From Prinia subflava (taxonomy: Eukaryota; Chordata; Aves; Passeriformes; Cisticolidae): DNA of 64,000 nucleotides. The notes beneath the pieces are model-generated. The model saw only the letters and a list, made by a program, of their open reading frames with translations, was not told the DNA's origin and ran no database searches. Each line of letters opens with the position of its first letter. Positions within the stretch are counted from its first letter, which is position 1. Made by a program: the position numbers and the translations under genes. Below are positions 32,968 through 46,286 of this stretch, piece after piece. Where the stretch lies: NCBI RefSeq assembly GCF_021018805.1, contig NW_026961075.1, positions 1 to 64,000 of the forward strand, given 5' to 3'.

Positions 32968-34914
32968 ACTTTCGCTCTCACTCTCACTTCTTTCCCTTTC
33001 GCTCTCACTCTCACTTCTTTCCCTTTCGCTCTCACTCTCACTTCTTTCCCTTTCGCTCTCACTCTCAGTCCTTTCCCTTTCGCTCTCACTCTCACTTCTT
33101 TCCCTTTCGCTCTCACTCTCACTTCTTTCCCTTTCGCTCTCTTTCTCTCTCTCTCTAACTTTCTGTTTCTCTCTCTCTCTCTCTCTCTCTCTAACTTCAT
33201 TTCTGTTTCTGTCTTTTTCTAGTTCTCTCTCTAACTTTATTTCTCTTTCTCTCTATTTCTAGTTCTCTCTCTAACTTTAACTTTATTTCTCTCTATTTCT
33301 AGTTCTCTCTCTAACTTTAACTTTATTTCTCTCTATTTCTAGTTCTCTCTCTAACTTTATTTCTCTCTCACTCTCCCTCTTTTTCTCTTTCGCTCTCACT
33401 CTCCCTCTTTTTCTCTTTCGCTCTCACTCTCCCTCTTTTTCTCTTTCGCTCTCACTCTCCCTCTTTTTCTCTTTCGCTCTCACTCTCCCTCTTTTTCTCT
33501 TTCGCTCTCACTCTCCCTCTTTTTCTCTTTCGCTCTCACTCTCCCTCTTTTTCTCTTTCGCTCTCACTCTCCCTCTTTTTCTCTTTCGCTCTCACTCTCA
33601 CTTCTTTCCCTTTCGCTCTCACTCTCACTTCTTTCCCTTTCGCTCTCACTCTCACTTCTTTCCCTTTCGCTCTCACTCTCACTTCTTTCCCTTTCGCTCT
33701 CTTTCTCTCACTTCTTTCCCTTTCGCTCTCTTTCTCTCACTTCTTTCCCTTTCGCTCTCTTTCTCTCTCTCTCTAACTTCATTTCTGTTTCTGTCTATTT
33801 CTAGTTCTCTCTCTAACTTTATTTCTCTCTCTCACTTTATTTCTAGTTCTCTCTCTAACTTTATTTCTCTCTCTAACTTTATTTCTCTCTCTCACTTTAT
33901 TTCTAGTTCTCTCTCTAACTTTATTTCTCTCTCTAACTTTATTTCTCTCTCTCACTTTATTTCTAGTTCTCTCTCTAACTTTAACTTTATTTCTCTCTCA
34001 CTCTCCCTCTTTTTCTCTTTCGCTCTCACTCTCACTTCTTTCCCTTTCGCTCTCACTCTCACTTCTTTCCCTTTCGCTCTCACTCTCACTTCTTTCCCTT
34101 TCGCTCTCTTTCTCTCTCTTCTTTCCCTTTCGCTCTCTTTCTCTCTCTCTCTCTAACTTTCTGTTTCTCTCTCTCTCTCTCTCTCTCTCTAACTTCATTT
34201 CCGTTTCTCTCTCTCTCACTTTATTTCTAGTTCTCTCTCTAACTTTATTTCTCTTTCTCTCTATTTCTAGTTCTCTCTCTAACTTTAGTTCTCGTTCTCT
34301 CTATTTCTAGTTCTCTCTCTAACTTTAGTTCTCGTTCTCTCTATTTCTAGTTCTCTCTCTAACTTTAGTTCTCGTTCTCTCTATTTCTAGTTCTCTCTCT
34401 AACTTTAGTTCTCGTTCTCTCTATTTCTAGTTCTCTCTCTAACTTTAGTTCTCGTTCTCTCTATTTCTAGTTCTCTCTCTAACTTTAGTTCTCGTTCTCT
34501 CTCTAACTCTATTTCTAGTTCTCTCTATTTCTCGTTCTCTCTCTAACTTTAGTTCTCGTTCTCTCTATTTCTCGTTCTCTCTCTAACTTTATTTCTCGTT
34601 CCCTCTATTTCTCGTTCTCTCTCTAACTTTATTTCTCGTTCCCTCTATTTCTCGTTCTCTCTCTAACTTTATTTCTCTCTATTTCTCGTTCTCTCTCTAA
34701 CTTTAACTTTATTTCTCTCTATTTCTAGTTCTCTCTCTAACTTTAACTTTATTTCTCTCTATTTCTAGTTCTCTCTCTAACTTTAACTTTATTTCTCTCT
34801 ATTTCTAGTTCTCTCTCTAACTTTAACTTTATTTCTCTCTATTTCTAGTTCTCTCTCTAACTTTATTTCTCGTTCTCTCTATTTCTAGTTCTCTCTCTAA
34901 CTTTATTTCTCCTT
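32968..34914. repeat. Polypyrimidine satellite, three repeat families, ~1.95 kb
   Basis: Almost pure C/T on the + strand. Three unit types are interleaved: a 27-bp unit around tttcgctctcactctcac plus ttctttccc (32968-33150, 33590-33770, 34018-34110); a 28-bp unit with actctccctctttttct (33362-33590); and units based on ttctctctctaactttattt or a 40-bp form with agttctcgttctctct (33200-33360, 33775-34000, 34200-34914). The 27-bp type gives a 9-residue translated repeat (FRSHSHFFP) with no coding role. It abuts the remnant D' directly at its 3' end. Confidence 0.93.
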
Positions 34915-35025
34915 CTCCAGCGCCCAGCCTGGACTTGCTCTGTGGGGGGGCCTGTTCCATCTGCCTGAACCAAGGACATCCTGCCCAGGTTTGACACTTG
35001 ACTCCCGTTGTTTTTCCTCTTGCAG

Positions 35026-35181
35026 GCAGCTGGCAAAAGAGGAGAGAGCCCCTGCGAGGCAGAGCCCCTGGAATGCCCTGTCCTGGTCTGAGGTTCCCAC
35101 TTTTCTCTCCAACTCCCGGAGAATTGCTGGAGCAGAACCAGAGAGAGTCCATTTTATTTCCTGCCTTTTCCAATAAACGGT
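35026..35181 (+). other. Terminal-exon-like segment with AATAAA, remnant D'
   Basis: Acceptor ends 35025; AATAAA at 35172-35177. It has retained the signals although the rest of the unit upstream is gone and satellite DNA lies just before it. A few substitutions set it apart from the other units. Confidence 0.38.
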
Positions 35182-35889
35182 GACTTTCAGCTGGAGTGTG
35201 TTCCTGGTGTCATCCTCCTCCTCCTCCTCCCTGGATTTGTAAATAAATGTCCTGATTTTGGCCAAGGAGAATTTTGTTGTTCCAGGCATTGTGGCTCTTT
35301 TGTTTCATTGAAACTTCCCAACTCTGCTGAGACTTTGAGATGTCAAATACAAGTAAGACTGGAGTTTCTTGGGATTGTTACTCACACAAAATAGGGATCC
35401 TTCTTGGACAGGAGTAACTTGACGTGTTTAATGCCGCTTCCCTTTAAAATCAGAGCAGGGGAAGCAGATTTGAAATCATCATTCCATGAACTTGCACCAA
35501 ATTCCTCCAAAGCTGCAAAAGTTTTCCTTGTTAGAAATTCCTGAGCTTGTTTTCCAGGCAAGCTGGGATTTAGATGTTCTTTGTTCCTTGGATTTGCTGG
35601 TTTTCCTCTCTCTCATTTTAGTAAAGAATTTTTTTTTTTCATATTTTCCATGCTGATTGGAATTTTTGTACTGCTCAGGGCACATTGCCAAGGAAATGTA
35701 CCAATTTCATGTTGGTAAATCAGGCATTGTTCAGCACCATATGCCCACAAGTCTGTAAATTCCCAGGGAAACTTGCTAAGTGTTGAATTGCCATAATGAA
35801 TCTCTTTGTAAAGTTGATTATACTTTTTTATTTTTAATTACTTTGAATTTTTTATGTAGGGTTTTTTTTTAATAAGTGAGGTCTTTTTG

Positions 35890-36329
35890 TATTTTTAAAT
35901 TTTTTCTTTCAAAAATTTTCCTTTGTAATTTTTCCTTTGTAATTTTTCCTTTGTAATTTTTCTCCTTTTTATTTTTCTCCTTTTTATTTTTTCCTTTTTA
36001 TTTTTTCCTTTTTATTTTTTCCTTTTTATTTTTTCCTTTTTATTTTTTTCCTTTTTATTTTTTTCCTTTTTAATTTTTCCTCTTTTTTTCTCTCTTTAAC
36101 TTTTTCCTTTTTAATTTTTTCCTTTTTATTTTTTTCCTTTTTAATTTTTTCTTTTTTAATTTTTTCCTTTTTATTTTTGCTTTTTATTTCTAATTTTTCC
36201 TTTTTAACTTTTTAATTTTATTTGTTTCTGTGTTTTACTTGAAATTTTATTTGAAAACTTTTTTTTTTTTCTTCATGTTTTCTTTGTGTTGGTGTGTTTT
36301 GTTTTGCTTTGGTTTGGTTTGGTTTGGTT
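35890..36329. repeat. T-rich minisatellite and (TTTGG)n, remnant D'
   Basis: A shorter T-rich tract with more tttctccttttta variants and only about five pentamers (36299-36329). Confidence 0.87.
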
Positions 36330-37239
36330 TTTTGCTCTCTCTCTACTCTTTTATCTACTTTTTTATAGCCCAAGTATGTAGAAGTTTGGCTGGTGGGAAC
36401 AGAGGAGGTGACAAATGAAATCCATGTCCACTCCACGTCCGGATAGAATTGAGAGTGCAGCTAGAGAAATCTCTGTATTTTCTGCTAAATTAGAAATCCT
36501 GAACAGAGAAAGCTCTAAAGACCAAGGGGCCTTCTTTTTTCTTTTTCCTTTTTCCCCCGAACAATTCTCATTGTAGCCATTTACAGGATCAGGAACATTA
36601 CCTTGAAGTCGAGGTGTATTTCACAGGTAGCGAGAAAACAAAGTAGACTTGATCTTGTAACTCTCATTGTTTAGTAACAAAGAAATCCAAAACAAAACAA
36701 ACAACATAAAAAAAAAAAAAAAATCCACCAACCCCACAAAAGAACAGAGAAAGAGAAATTATACCAATATTATTTTAATTTAAAACCACTTTCTCCCTTA
36801 GAAAACCAGGCTAATGTAATTCTGCTTAATTGGGGTGCTGTCGTGTTTAGGTTACTGAATTAATAGAGTTTAAAACATACAGCAATAAACACGAATTTTA
36901 AAAACTAAGTACAAAAATATGAATATATATAATAAAACAAATATAAATATGAAAAATAATATCGTAAGTAAATGCAATCTATAATATTTCTCATTACTTA
37001 TATTATATACAGTAGTCTATATATTACATCCATAGATATGACTAGAAAAAAGACATGGTAATTATCAATATTAAAATAATAAATGTAAAGAAATAATGGA
37101 ATAGAGCTTAAAACAGAGGGGGTTTTTTGGTTTGAATTTGCTTGGTGGCAGGGGTTCTCTTTTAAGCGGCGGCCGGGTGTCTTTCGGGGCGTTTCTTTTA
37201 GGGGGTTTCTGTGCACGTTCTCTTCGGGGGTCCCTGTCT

Positions 37240-37381
37240 GCTGTGGACACAGCGCGGTACTGCAGCTCTGCCCCGGGCCCGTCCCAGTGCTGCCGCCTTG
37301 TGGACACAGCGCGGTGCTGCAGCTCTGCCCCGTGCCCGTCCCAGTGCTGCCGCCCTGTGGACACAGCGCGGTACTGCAGAT
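37240..37381. repeat. 57-bp VNTR, unit E
   Basis: About 2.4 copies, same variant pattern as unit C. Confidence 0.85.
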
Positions 37382-37998
37382 GTTCATCCCAGGGGAGTTG
37401 CTGGCTTGGCTAGAATTGGTTTCCCAGTAAAACTGGGGGTTGTCTAGAAAACCTGAATTTGTGGGAGGCACTGGGTTTGTTTTCCCTATCCCTGCATCAC
37501 AGTCAAGAACACTCCTGGAGCTGTGTTAGGCAGTGGAAGGAGGGGAGAGCTGCATTTATTGAATTCCTTTGTTGTTGTTATTGTTGTATTTTTTCATGCT
37601 ATTTTATTTTATTGTGTTTTAGATTTTCATGTTTTTTTATTTTGACTTTTAAAAAATATTTTAATGTTTCCTCAAATTTTTAATTTTTCGATTTTTAGTT
37701 TACTTTTATATTTTATAGTTATGATTTCACTTTTTATTTTATTTTCAATACCTTTTAAATTTTTATTTAGATTTATGTTTTATTTTTATGTTTGCGGTTG
37801 TTTTGTATTTTTTAATGTTTCCTTAGTAATTTTTCCTTTGTCATTTTTTCCTTTGTCATTTTTTCCTCTATAATTTTTTCCACTATAATTTTTTCCTTTT
37901 TAATTTTTTATTTTTTATTTTTCTCTTTTTAATTTTTCTCCTTTTTAATGTTTTCCTTTCTAATTTTTTCCTTTCTGATTTCTCCTTTCTCGATTTTG

Positions 37999-38499
37999 TC
38001 AGGCACCCCCCTTTAAAACCGGGGTGCCTTCGGCCGTGCCACAACAAAGATGGCGGCCCAACAGGAAATGGTTTCAGCCACAAACAAGATGGCAGCCGGA
38101 AGTATGGGCAGCCACCTAATGCCCCGCTCAAGATGGCGGCTCGTCGAGCCGCCTTCGACCTTCCAAAGACGGCGGCCAAAAAAGGCGGGAAAACACAAGG
38201 ACCACCCATGGGCGTCGACCCAACTGCCTGCGCCCGACCCCGAAAACGGCGCCGCTCAGGAACAATTTTCAGCGTCGCTTCCCGGCGCGAGGGAGCTGTG
38301 TGCCCGCTGTGCCGCGCCGCGGTGCGGTTGCGGCAGCCATTTTGGTGAGGCGCCTGAGTAACCAGCTACCCGGGGCCTTCGGGGGTGCCACAAAAAAGAT
38401 GGCGGCTCTACCGGATGTGTCTTCACCACAACCAAGATGGCGGCTACAACGGGCGGAAGTAACGTTTATATAGGGTTTATATAGGGTTTGGACCCTATA
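37999..38499 (+). promoter_or_regulatory. YY1/TATA promoter block of unit E
   Basis: Same block before MIS18A copy E; the first YY1-like site is at 38047 and the TATA doublet near 38465-38485. No motif is lost. Confidence 0.65.
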
Positions 38500-38746
38500 G
38501 CCGCGGCCGAACCAAGGCTCTGCTGCAGGTGTATTCGAGACATCTTTCCTCTTTGTTTGACAGAAGGAAGAGGGGAAAAAAAAAAAAAAAAAAAAAAAAG
38601 AGGAAGAAAAAACGGGAGCAGTTCCGGGGCGGTCCCGGGGCGGTCCCGGGGCGGTGTGCGCCGTCACTGCCGCCTTCTCGGCGGGCGATTCCAAGGCGCT
38701 GTCGGGCTCTCTGCCGGCCGGTCGGCGGGCGGGCGGCCGGGACGCG

Positions 38747-40987
38747 ATGGCGCTGTGCCCGGAGCTGGAGCGCTCGCTGTCGCTGCTGCAGCCGGGCGCC
38801 GACCGGGCCCAGCAGCAGCAGGAGCGGCGGGCGGACGCGGCCCCCACGCCCATGGTGTTCATGTGCGCCGGCTGCGGGCGCCCCGTGGGCGACACCCGCA
38901 CCTGGGGTTCAGTGTCGAGGACAGCGGTCCCATCCTGCTGCGCAGTGAGTACCAGCGCTGCCACCCCCGTGCCGCCGCGGTCGCTGCCGCCGTGCCTCCT
39001 GCCCTGCCTCCCGCCGCAGCTGCGGCCGCCAGCGTCGCCGCGGACCCGGGGCGGAAGGGCTCCGAGCTCCCCGGAGAGTGCGGATGGTGAGGGCCGGGCC
39101 TGGCTGGACACAGTCCCGGGGGAGTCGGGGTTCCCGGCGCTGGGGACCGGCAAAGGGCCCGGAGCGCTCGTGTGGCCCGAGAGCCCCTGGAGCACTTATC
39201 TGGGGTGGGCTGTACAAGCCGCGTATGGCCTAAGGGAGAGGGATTTCTCACAAGGACATGTAGTGATGGACAAGGGAGGCAGCTTTAGATTAAATGTCGG
39301 GAAGAAATTTTTCCCTGCGAGGGCGGTGAGGCCGTGGTACAGGTTCCCCAGAGAAGCTGTGGCTGCCCCTGTGTCCCTGGAAGTGCCCAAGGCCAGGTTG
39401 GACGGGGCTTGGAACACCCTGGGATAGTGGAAGCTGTCCCTGCCCAGGGCCGGGGGTGGAATGGGGTGAGCTTGAAGGCCCCTTCCACAATTCAGCGATT
39501 CTGATGGTCTTGGTCTTGCTGAGGTTAGCCAGCCTGAGGAGCTGATGCAAATTCAGGCTAAAAGATGAGTGCTCATCATTTACACTGTGTAAAGCATGAA
39601 TGAAAGGTTAAAAAAGTTCTAATGCATGATTTAAAATTTTTTTTTTATTTTTAAGAAAAGGGATGGGGAGAGGTGCCTCCTTTTATTTTCTTCTGAATAA
39701 ATGTTATTCCTTGCTTGCAGCATGGTAGAAACCCTACTCTGCTCTGGCTGCTCCAGGACCCTTGGCAGCAGATACATGCACGCCTCAAGGCATCTCGACT
39801 GCAAGAGGGATTTGTTCTGTGTCCGTACTGACTCTGTTGAAAGGTAAGTGCAGAATGTTTATGGGTCAGCCTGCCAGCTCCACTGCACTCACCAGGCATG
39901 GCACTGAGGGTGCTCCTGTTACATCTCTGGCAAGGCTGGAGGGAGCGTCTTCTGCTGCTCTGTCCCACGGTGGTTTTCTGTATTGGTGCTGTTGGCATCC
40001 CAGTGCTCAGCTGTAGGGAACATCACCTGTGTAAGGCACATCCTAGAAAAAGAACCAAAACAAACCAACCTGGCCTGCCTTTTGTGTGGGAAGTTGCATT
40101 CCAGCCCAGAAAATATCACCAGGTCCAGGGCACTGGAGGGTTCCTTCGCATTTGATTGGAAGAGTTCACAAACCAAGCACCAAAGAGGCCTGGCTGGAGC
40201 CTGTTAGGGGTCCGCATGATCAGCAGGGAGTGTGGCCAGAGGGGCTCGGGCAGGACTTGGGGTGGCTCTGCCCTGTGCTGGCCACATCTGCTCTGTCCTT
40301 GCTAAGATGGGCAAAGGCAACTCTGACAACTGAGTACGTGCTTGAGACTCTCACTCAGCTGTCTTAAAATCTGTCTGGAAAATGAAAGTGTGCTTGGGTT
40401 TAGTTGGTTTATAGCACTTCAAAGGGGTTATTAAAAACTGTATCCTCAATTAAGGCTCCGCACCAGAGTCCTTTTGTGCAGGCATTGTCCTAATAGACAG
40501 TGGTTGTTCATCTGGACTGGTTTTAATGTCTCTTTTTTTTTTCTGAAGTTCCCATTTATTTTGCTGTATTGCTGTGGATATTCCCCTTGGTACTCTGGAC
40601 AGGGTTTGGAGATTTTTTTCTTCATTCCACTGCTAGAGTACTTTTTTTATTGCATGGCAGTAAAATTCTCTCATGCACTAACTTGGCTGCAGAATGGCAT
40701 TTTCTGGCAAAGGGATGCTGCTTCTGCCTGCCAGCACTGCACTGTTCTTGGTGTCTTGGTGCCATTTTCCACTGTATCCCGTATCCCCAGAATCCACGGC
40801 TGTCTCTCAGGGTTCTAAAGGAGTGCTGTATTTGGATTTTTGGCTTCAGAGTGGGAAGTGCTCTGTAACCTGATGTAACCTGTGGCATCTCAGCTGTAGG
40901 CCAGGAACCCTGGAAAAGCAAGCTCGCATTCACGAGGAGCCGCTTACTCTTGAAAGCCCAGCTGTCTTGCAAGAGGTGCCGCACAGG
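38747..40987 (+). pseudogene. MIS18A: MIS18A-like gene copy E, four exons, frameshifted
   Basis: Exons 38747-38944, 39020-39086, 39721-39843 and 40894-40987. Exons match copy B in sequence and phase. The frameshift after Trp53 is at 38905-38908. The poly(A) run in the leader is the shortest of the set (24 A, 38576-38599). No copy-specific repair of the frame is present. Confidence 0.85.
39248..39508 (+). mobile_element. CR1 3' fragment in unit E
   Basis: Orthologous copy of the intronic CR1 fragment, between exons 2 and 3 of MIS18A-like copy E. Confidence 0.85.
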
Positions 40988-43178
40988 GTGAGTTTTAACC
41001 TTACATCATTCTTTGTTGAAATCACCTCTGAGAAGTCTTAATATGCTTCAATGGTTTCTGCAGAACAGCTTATTCCACTCAGAGCAATTCAGTGCATTGT
41101 AACATGTACTGGACTGCTTCCTGTAATTGCTGTCGTCGTGCTCTGCAAGACTTTTAGCCACTTTTCCTTCAGTTTTCTTGGTAGTTAGCATTTTCTGTTT
41201 ATCAAGCACAGCATTAGGTTCCTCTGGCTGTCTCAGAAATTGGATCAGTTGTTTCTAGTTCGTTCTGATTCACTTCTCCAGATCTTCATTTAACTTTTAG
41301 CCATGTTTCTTCTGCCTCCTGTGGAAATGGACTTAATGCTTTTGCTGTAACTTTATCTTGAAATAGTAGTCATAAATGAATCATGGTAAATCAGGTTGAT
41401 GTTTTGCTCTACTAAAATCTTGTGACTGCAGGTAGGAAGAGTTGGGAGCGAACAGTCTGAGGAAGTGGACTGTGGAAGCTGAAGGTTGTCCAGCCAAAGC
41501 TGAGTGTGTGGCTCTGACACTGACCAAGGCTGGAAAGAGTTACTGTGTGGACAGAGAATGTTAGAGCCGGGTGAGCTTTCACAGGATGAAAGAAGCGAGG
41601 AGAGAATCGAATGGAAAGAATTGCTGAGATCAGGTTTGAGCCCTTTCTTTGGGTTTGGGATTTGTTTGTGGTTTTTTTGTTACCTAACACTACCTAGCAC
41701 TTACTTACTTACTTACTGTGAGATTTGAAGTTTTCTCCAAAAACTCAGAATGAATTTCCCCACTCTGCCCCACTGGTAGCAGCACACAGGAGAACAGAGC
41801 CTGTGGTTTGGATCTTGAGGGAGTTCCAGCAGTACAAGCTATGAGTTACCATGTTTCTCCCAAATTTACATCCAGCAAATCTGAGGAATTACCTCTTGCC
41901 TGAGCATTCCTGGTCTCTGTGACTCTTTAGTAAGAGACAGCTGGGACTGGCCAAGCTGAGACAGGATCTGTTCCTGTCAAACCATCTATTTCCCATGCGG
42001 ATGAGAATCTGGGGGGCAAGTGCCCACATCACTCCTCACAAATGCCCACACATACTTCTGGGGCTGCTGTATCTATCTGCTGGATTTGTCAGCGCCAGCA
42101 TTTGCGAAGGATCACCTTGTGAGCAACTCAAAAGACAGATAAATAGAGGCAGCAGCAATTGTCTTGAGTTTACCTTATGGTAAGGCTTATGGATATTTTT
42201 AATCACTATAAGAAGGCTTATGGATATTTTTGATCACTTTCTTAGCACTTGCAATTACCCCTGCTACCACACAAAAGAAACCGAGGAACAGGAAAGCTCC
42301 GCTCTGTATCTCTGGCAGAAGAAAAGCCAGCAAACCAGTTTGCGTTCACCCCGATTCCTAGTCCTGTGCTGCAAGTACAGAAATATCTTGAGCCTTTGGG
42401 AGGGGGACTGGGACTGTGGAACCCAGCTGCATGTGTCTCCTAGGCCACGTTTTTCTTGGAAGCACCTTTCCTAGTTTCACTGCTTTTTGGAAATGAACTG
42501 TTCTGAGCAGAACCAGTACCTTCAGACTCAGGGTCTGAAAACAAAACAACCATAAAAACCACTAAAAAGCCCCAAACCCCACTGCCTAAGAGAACAAAGA
42601 AAGAGAAAATATACCGGGATTATTTTAATAAACCTGAATTTGTGGGAGGCACTGGGTTTGTTTTCCCTTCGTGCGGCAGCACGAAGTTTGCACGCATTTT
42701 GCTGCCGCTTTGGCTCTCAAGAACTGGAAATGCCTGGATTTCTGCGTGGTTTCCCCAGGTTCTCCTATTTAGCAGGAGCTGCACGGTGAGGTCGGTGTTC
42801 TGAGGGAGGCCCTGGCACAGCTGCCAAAGGCCGGGAACGTGGAGTGTGCAGGGAGCATCCGGGGGGCTTCTCCCCCCTGAGTTTCTCCCGGGGTGTGCTG
42901 CCTGCACTGCTGGATGTTGGACCCGGCTTTGGGCCGTTCTCCTGCGGTCCCAGCACTGAGTGCTGCCCCTGTGGCCAGACCTTGCCGTGTGCCGGCACCA
43001 AACCCGGGCAGCCGGGGCTGCTTTTCCAGCCCTTTGGTGCCACGGGCGGCCCCCGATTGCCGGAGCTCCCCGGCACCCGGCCTGGACTCACTCTGTGGGG
43101 GGGCCTGTTCCATCTGCCTCAACCGAGGACATCCTGCCCAGGTTTGACACTTGACTCCCGTTGTTTTTCCTCTTGCAG

Positions 43179-43334
43179 GCAGCTGGCAAAAGAGGAGAGA
43201 GCCCCTGCGAGGCAGAGCCCCTGGAATGCCCTGTCCTGGTCTGAGGTTCCCACTTTTATCTCCGACTCCCGGAGAATTGCTGGAGCAGAACCAGAGAGTG
43301 TCCATTTTATTTCCTGCCTTTTCCAATAAACGGT
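43179..43334 (+). other. Terminal-exon-like segment with AATAAA, unit E
   Basis: Acceptor ends 43178; AATAAA at 43325-43330. Confidence 0.4.
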
Positions 43335-44084
43335 GACTTTCAGCTGGAGTGTGTTCCTGGTGTTATCCTCCTCCTCCTCCTCCCTGGATTTGTAAATAAA
43401 TGTCCTGATTTTGGCCAAGGAGAATTTTGTTGTTCCAGGCATTGTGGCTCTTTTGTTTCATTGAAACTTCCCAACTCTGCTGAGACTTTGAGATGTCAAA
43501 TACAAGTAAGACTGGAGTTTCTTGGGATTGTTACTCACACAAAATAGGGATCCTTCTTGGACAGGAGTAACTTGACGTGTTTAATGCCGCTTCCCTTTAA
43601 AATCAGAGCAGGGGAAGCAGATTTGAAATCATCATTCCATGAACTTGCACCAAATTCCTCCAAAGCTGCAAAAGTTTTCCTTGTTAGAAATTCCTGAGCT
43701 TGTTTTCCAGGCAAGCTGGGATTTAGATGTTCTTTGTTCCTTGGATTTGCTGGTTTTCCTCTCTCTCATTTTAGTAAAGAATTTTTTTTTTTTCATATTT
43801 TCCATGCTGATTGGAATTTTTGTACTGCTCAGGGCACATTGCCAAGGAAATGTACCAATTTCATGTTGGTAAATCAGGCATTGTTCAGCACCATATGCCC
43901 ACAAGTCTGTAAATTTCCAGGGAAACTTGCTAAGTGTTGAATTGCCATAATGAATCTCTTTGTAAAGTTGATTATACTTTTTTCTTTATTTTTAATTACT
44001 TTGAATTTTTTATGTAGGGTTTTTTTTTAATAAGTGATGTCTTTTTGTATTTTTAAATTTTTTCTTTTAAGAAATTTTCTATTT

Positions 44085-44618
44085 TAATTTTTCCTTTGTA
44101 ATTTTTCCTTTGTAATTTTTCCTTTGTAATTTTCCTATTTTATTTTTTCCTTTTTATTTTTTTCCTTTTTATTTTTTCCTTTTTATTTTTTTCCTTTTTA
44201 TTTTTTCCTCTTTTTTTCTCTCTTTAACTTTTTCCTTTTTAATTTTTTCCTTTTTATTTTTTTCCTTTTTAATTTTTTCCTTTTTAATTTTTTCCTTTTT
44301 ATTTTTTTCCTTTTTAATTTTTTCCTTTTTAATTTTTTTCTTTTTATTTTTTCCTTTTTATTTTTTCCTTTTTATTTTTTTCCTTTTTACTTTTTTCCTT
44401 TTTATTTTTTTCCTTTTAATTTTTGCTTTTTATTTTCTTTCTTTCTAATTTTTCCTTTTTAACTTTTTAATTTTATTTTTTTCTGTGTTTTACTTGAAAT
44501 TTTATTTGAAAACTTTTTTTTTTTCTTCATGTTTTCTTTGTGTTGGTGTGTTTTGGTTTGGTCTGGTTTGGTTTGGTTTGGTTTGGTTTGGTTTGGTTTG
44601 GTTTGGTTTGGTTTGGTT
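44085..44618. repeat. T-rich minisatellite and (TTTGG)n, unit E
   Basis: The pentamer run at 44550-44618 has about thirteen units and the same ggtctgg variant as B and F. Confidence 0.88.
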
Positions 44619-45527
44619 TTTTCCTCTCTCTCTACTCTTTTATCTACTTTTTTATAGCCCAAGTATGTAGAAGTTTGGCTGGTGGGAACAGAGGAGGTGA
44701 CAAATGAAATCCATGTCCACTCCACGTCCGGATAGAATTGAGAGTGCAGCTAGAGAAATCTCTGTATTTTCTGCTAAATTAGAAATCCTGAACAGAGAAA
44801 GCTCTAAAGACCAAGGGGCCTTCTTTTTTCTTTTTCCTTTTTCCCCCGAACAATTCTCATTGTAGCCATTTACAGGATCAGGAACATTACCTTGAAGTCG
44901 AGGTGTATTTCACAGGTAGCGAGAAAACAAAGTAGACTTGATCTTGTAACTCTCATTGTTTAGTAACAAAGAAATCCAAAACAAAACAAACAACATAAAA
45001 AAAAAAAAAAAATCCACCAACCCCACAAAAGAACAGAGAAAGAGAAATTATACCAATATTATTTTAATTTAAAACCACTTTCTCCCTTAGAAAACCAGGC
45101 TAATGTAATTCTGCTTAATTGGGGTGCTGTCGTGTTTAGGTTACTGAATTAATAGAGTTTAAAACATACAGCAATAAACACGAATTTTAAAAACTAAGTA
45201 CAAAAATATGAATATATATAATAAAACAAATATAAATATGAAAAATAATATCGTAAGTAAATGCAATCTATAATATTTCTCATTACTTATATTATATACA
45301 GTAGTCTATATATTACATCCATAGATATGACTAGAAAAAAGACATGGTAATTATCAATATTAAAATAATAAATGTAAAGAAATAATGGAATAGAGCTTAA
45401 AACAGAGGGGGTTTTTTGGTTTGAATTTGCTTGGTGGCAGGGGTTCTCTTTTAAGCGGCGGCCGGGTGTCTTTCGGGGCGTTTCTTTTAGGGGGTTTCTG
45501 TGCACGTTCTCTTCGGGGGTCCCTGTC

Positions 45528-45669
45528 TGCTGTGGACACAGCGCGGTACTGCAGCTCTGCCCCGGGCCCGTCCCAGTGCTGCCGCCTTGTGGACACAGCG
45601 CGGTGCTGCAGCTCTGCCCCGTGCCCGTCCCAGTGCTGCCGCCCTGTGGACACAGCGCGGTACTGCAGA
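45528..45669. repeat. 57-bp VNTR, unit F
   Basis: About 2.4 copies, same variant pattern as unit C. Confidence 0.85.
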
Positions 45670-46286
45670 TGTTCATCCCAGGGGAGTTGCTGGCTTGGCT
45701 AGAATTGGTTTCCCAGTAAAACTGGGGGTTGTCTAGAAAACCTGAATTTGTGGGAGGCACTGGGTTTGTTTTCCCTATCCCTGCATCACAGTCAAGAACA
45801 CTCCTGGAGCTGTGTTAGGCAGTGGAAGGAGGGGAGAGCTGCATTTATTGAATTCCTTTGTTGTTGTTATTGTTGTATTTTTTCATGCTATTTTATTTTA
45901 TTGTGTTTTAGATTTTCATGTTTTTTTATTTTGACTTTTAAAAAATATTTTAATGTTTCCTCAAATTTTTAATTTTTCGATTTTTAGTTTACTTTTATAT
46001 TTTATAGTTATGATTTCACTTTTTATTTTATTTTCAATACCTTTTAAATTTTTATTTAGATTTATGTTTTATTTTTATGTTTGCGGTTGTTTTGTATTTT
46101 TTAATGTTTCCTTAGTAATTTTTCCTTTGTCATTTTTTCCTTTGTCATTTTTTCCTCTATAATTTTTCCACTATAATTTTTTCCTTTTTAATTTTTTATT
46201 TTTTATTTTTCTCTTTTTAATTTTTCTCCTTTTTAATGTTTTCCTTTCTAATTTTTTCCTTTCTGATTTCTCCTTTCTCGATTTTG

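Larger units (their letters stand above)
34915..36654. repeat. Unit D', 3' remnant of the array unit
   Basis: The polypyrimidine satellite stops at about 34914 and the sequence resumes at the point equivalent to about 14187 of unit B, then runs to the next unit start. No MIS18A exon is present. The first ~200 bases differ from the other units at several sites (for example tctctccaac for tatctccgac). The T-rich tract is shorter and the TTTGG repeat has only about five units. It looks like a truncated unit left at the edge of the satellite. Confidence 0.9.
36655..44943. repeat. Tandem unit E of the ~8.3-kb array
   Basis: Full unit of 8289 bases in the same order as unit B: leader, VNTR (about 37240-37381), T-rich tract (37580-37990), promoter (37999-38499), MIS18A exons (38747-40987), GC-rich block (42640-43178), terminal-exon-like segment (43179-43330), T-rich minisatellite (44085-44490), TTTGG repeat (44550-44618). 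Private or near-private variants include ggccaaggag at 43414 (shared with D') and a Cys-to-Tyr-type change (tgtatttgg) near 40828. Confidence 0.95.

Noticed and set aside
32968..33160. A 9-residue repeat protein (FRSHSHFFP) and its Arg/Glu-rich antisense counterpart
   Set aside because: Both are translations of the 27-bp pyrimidine satellite; there is no unique flanking coding sequence.
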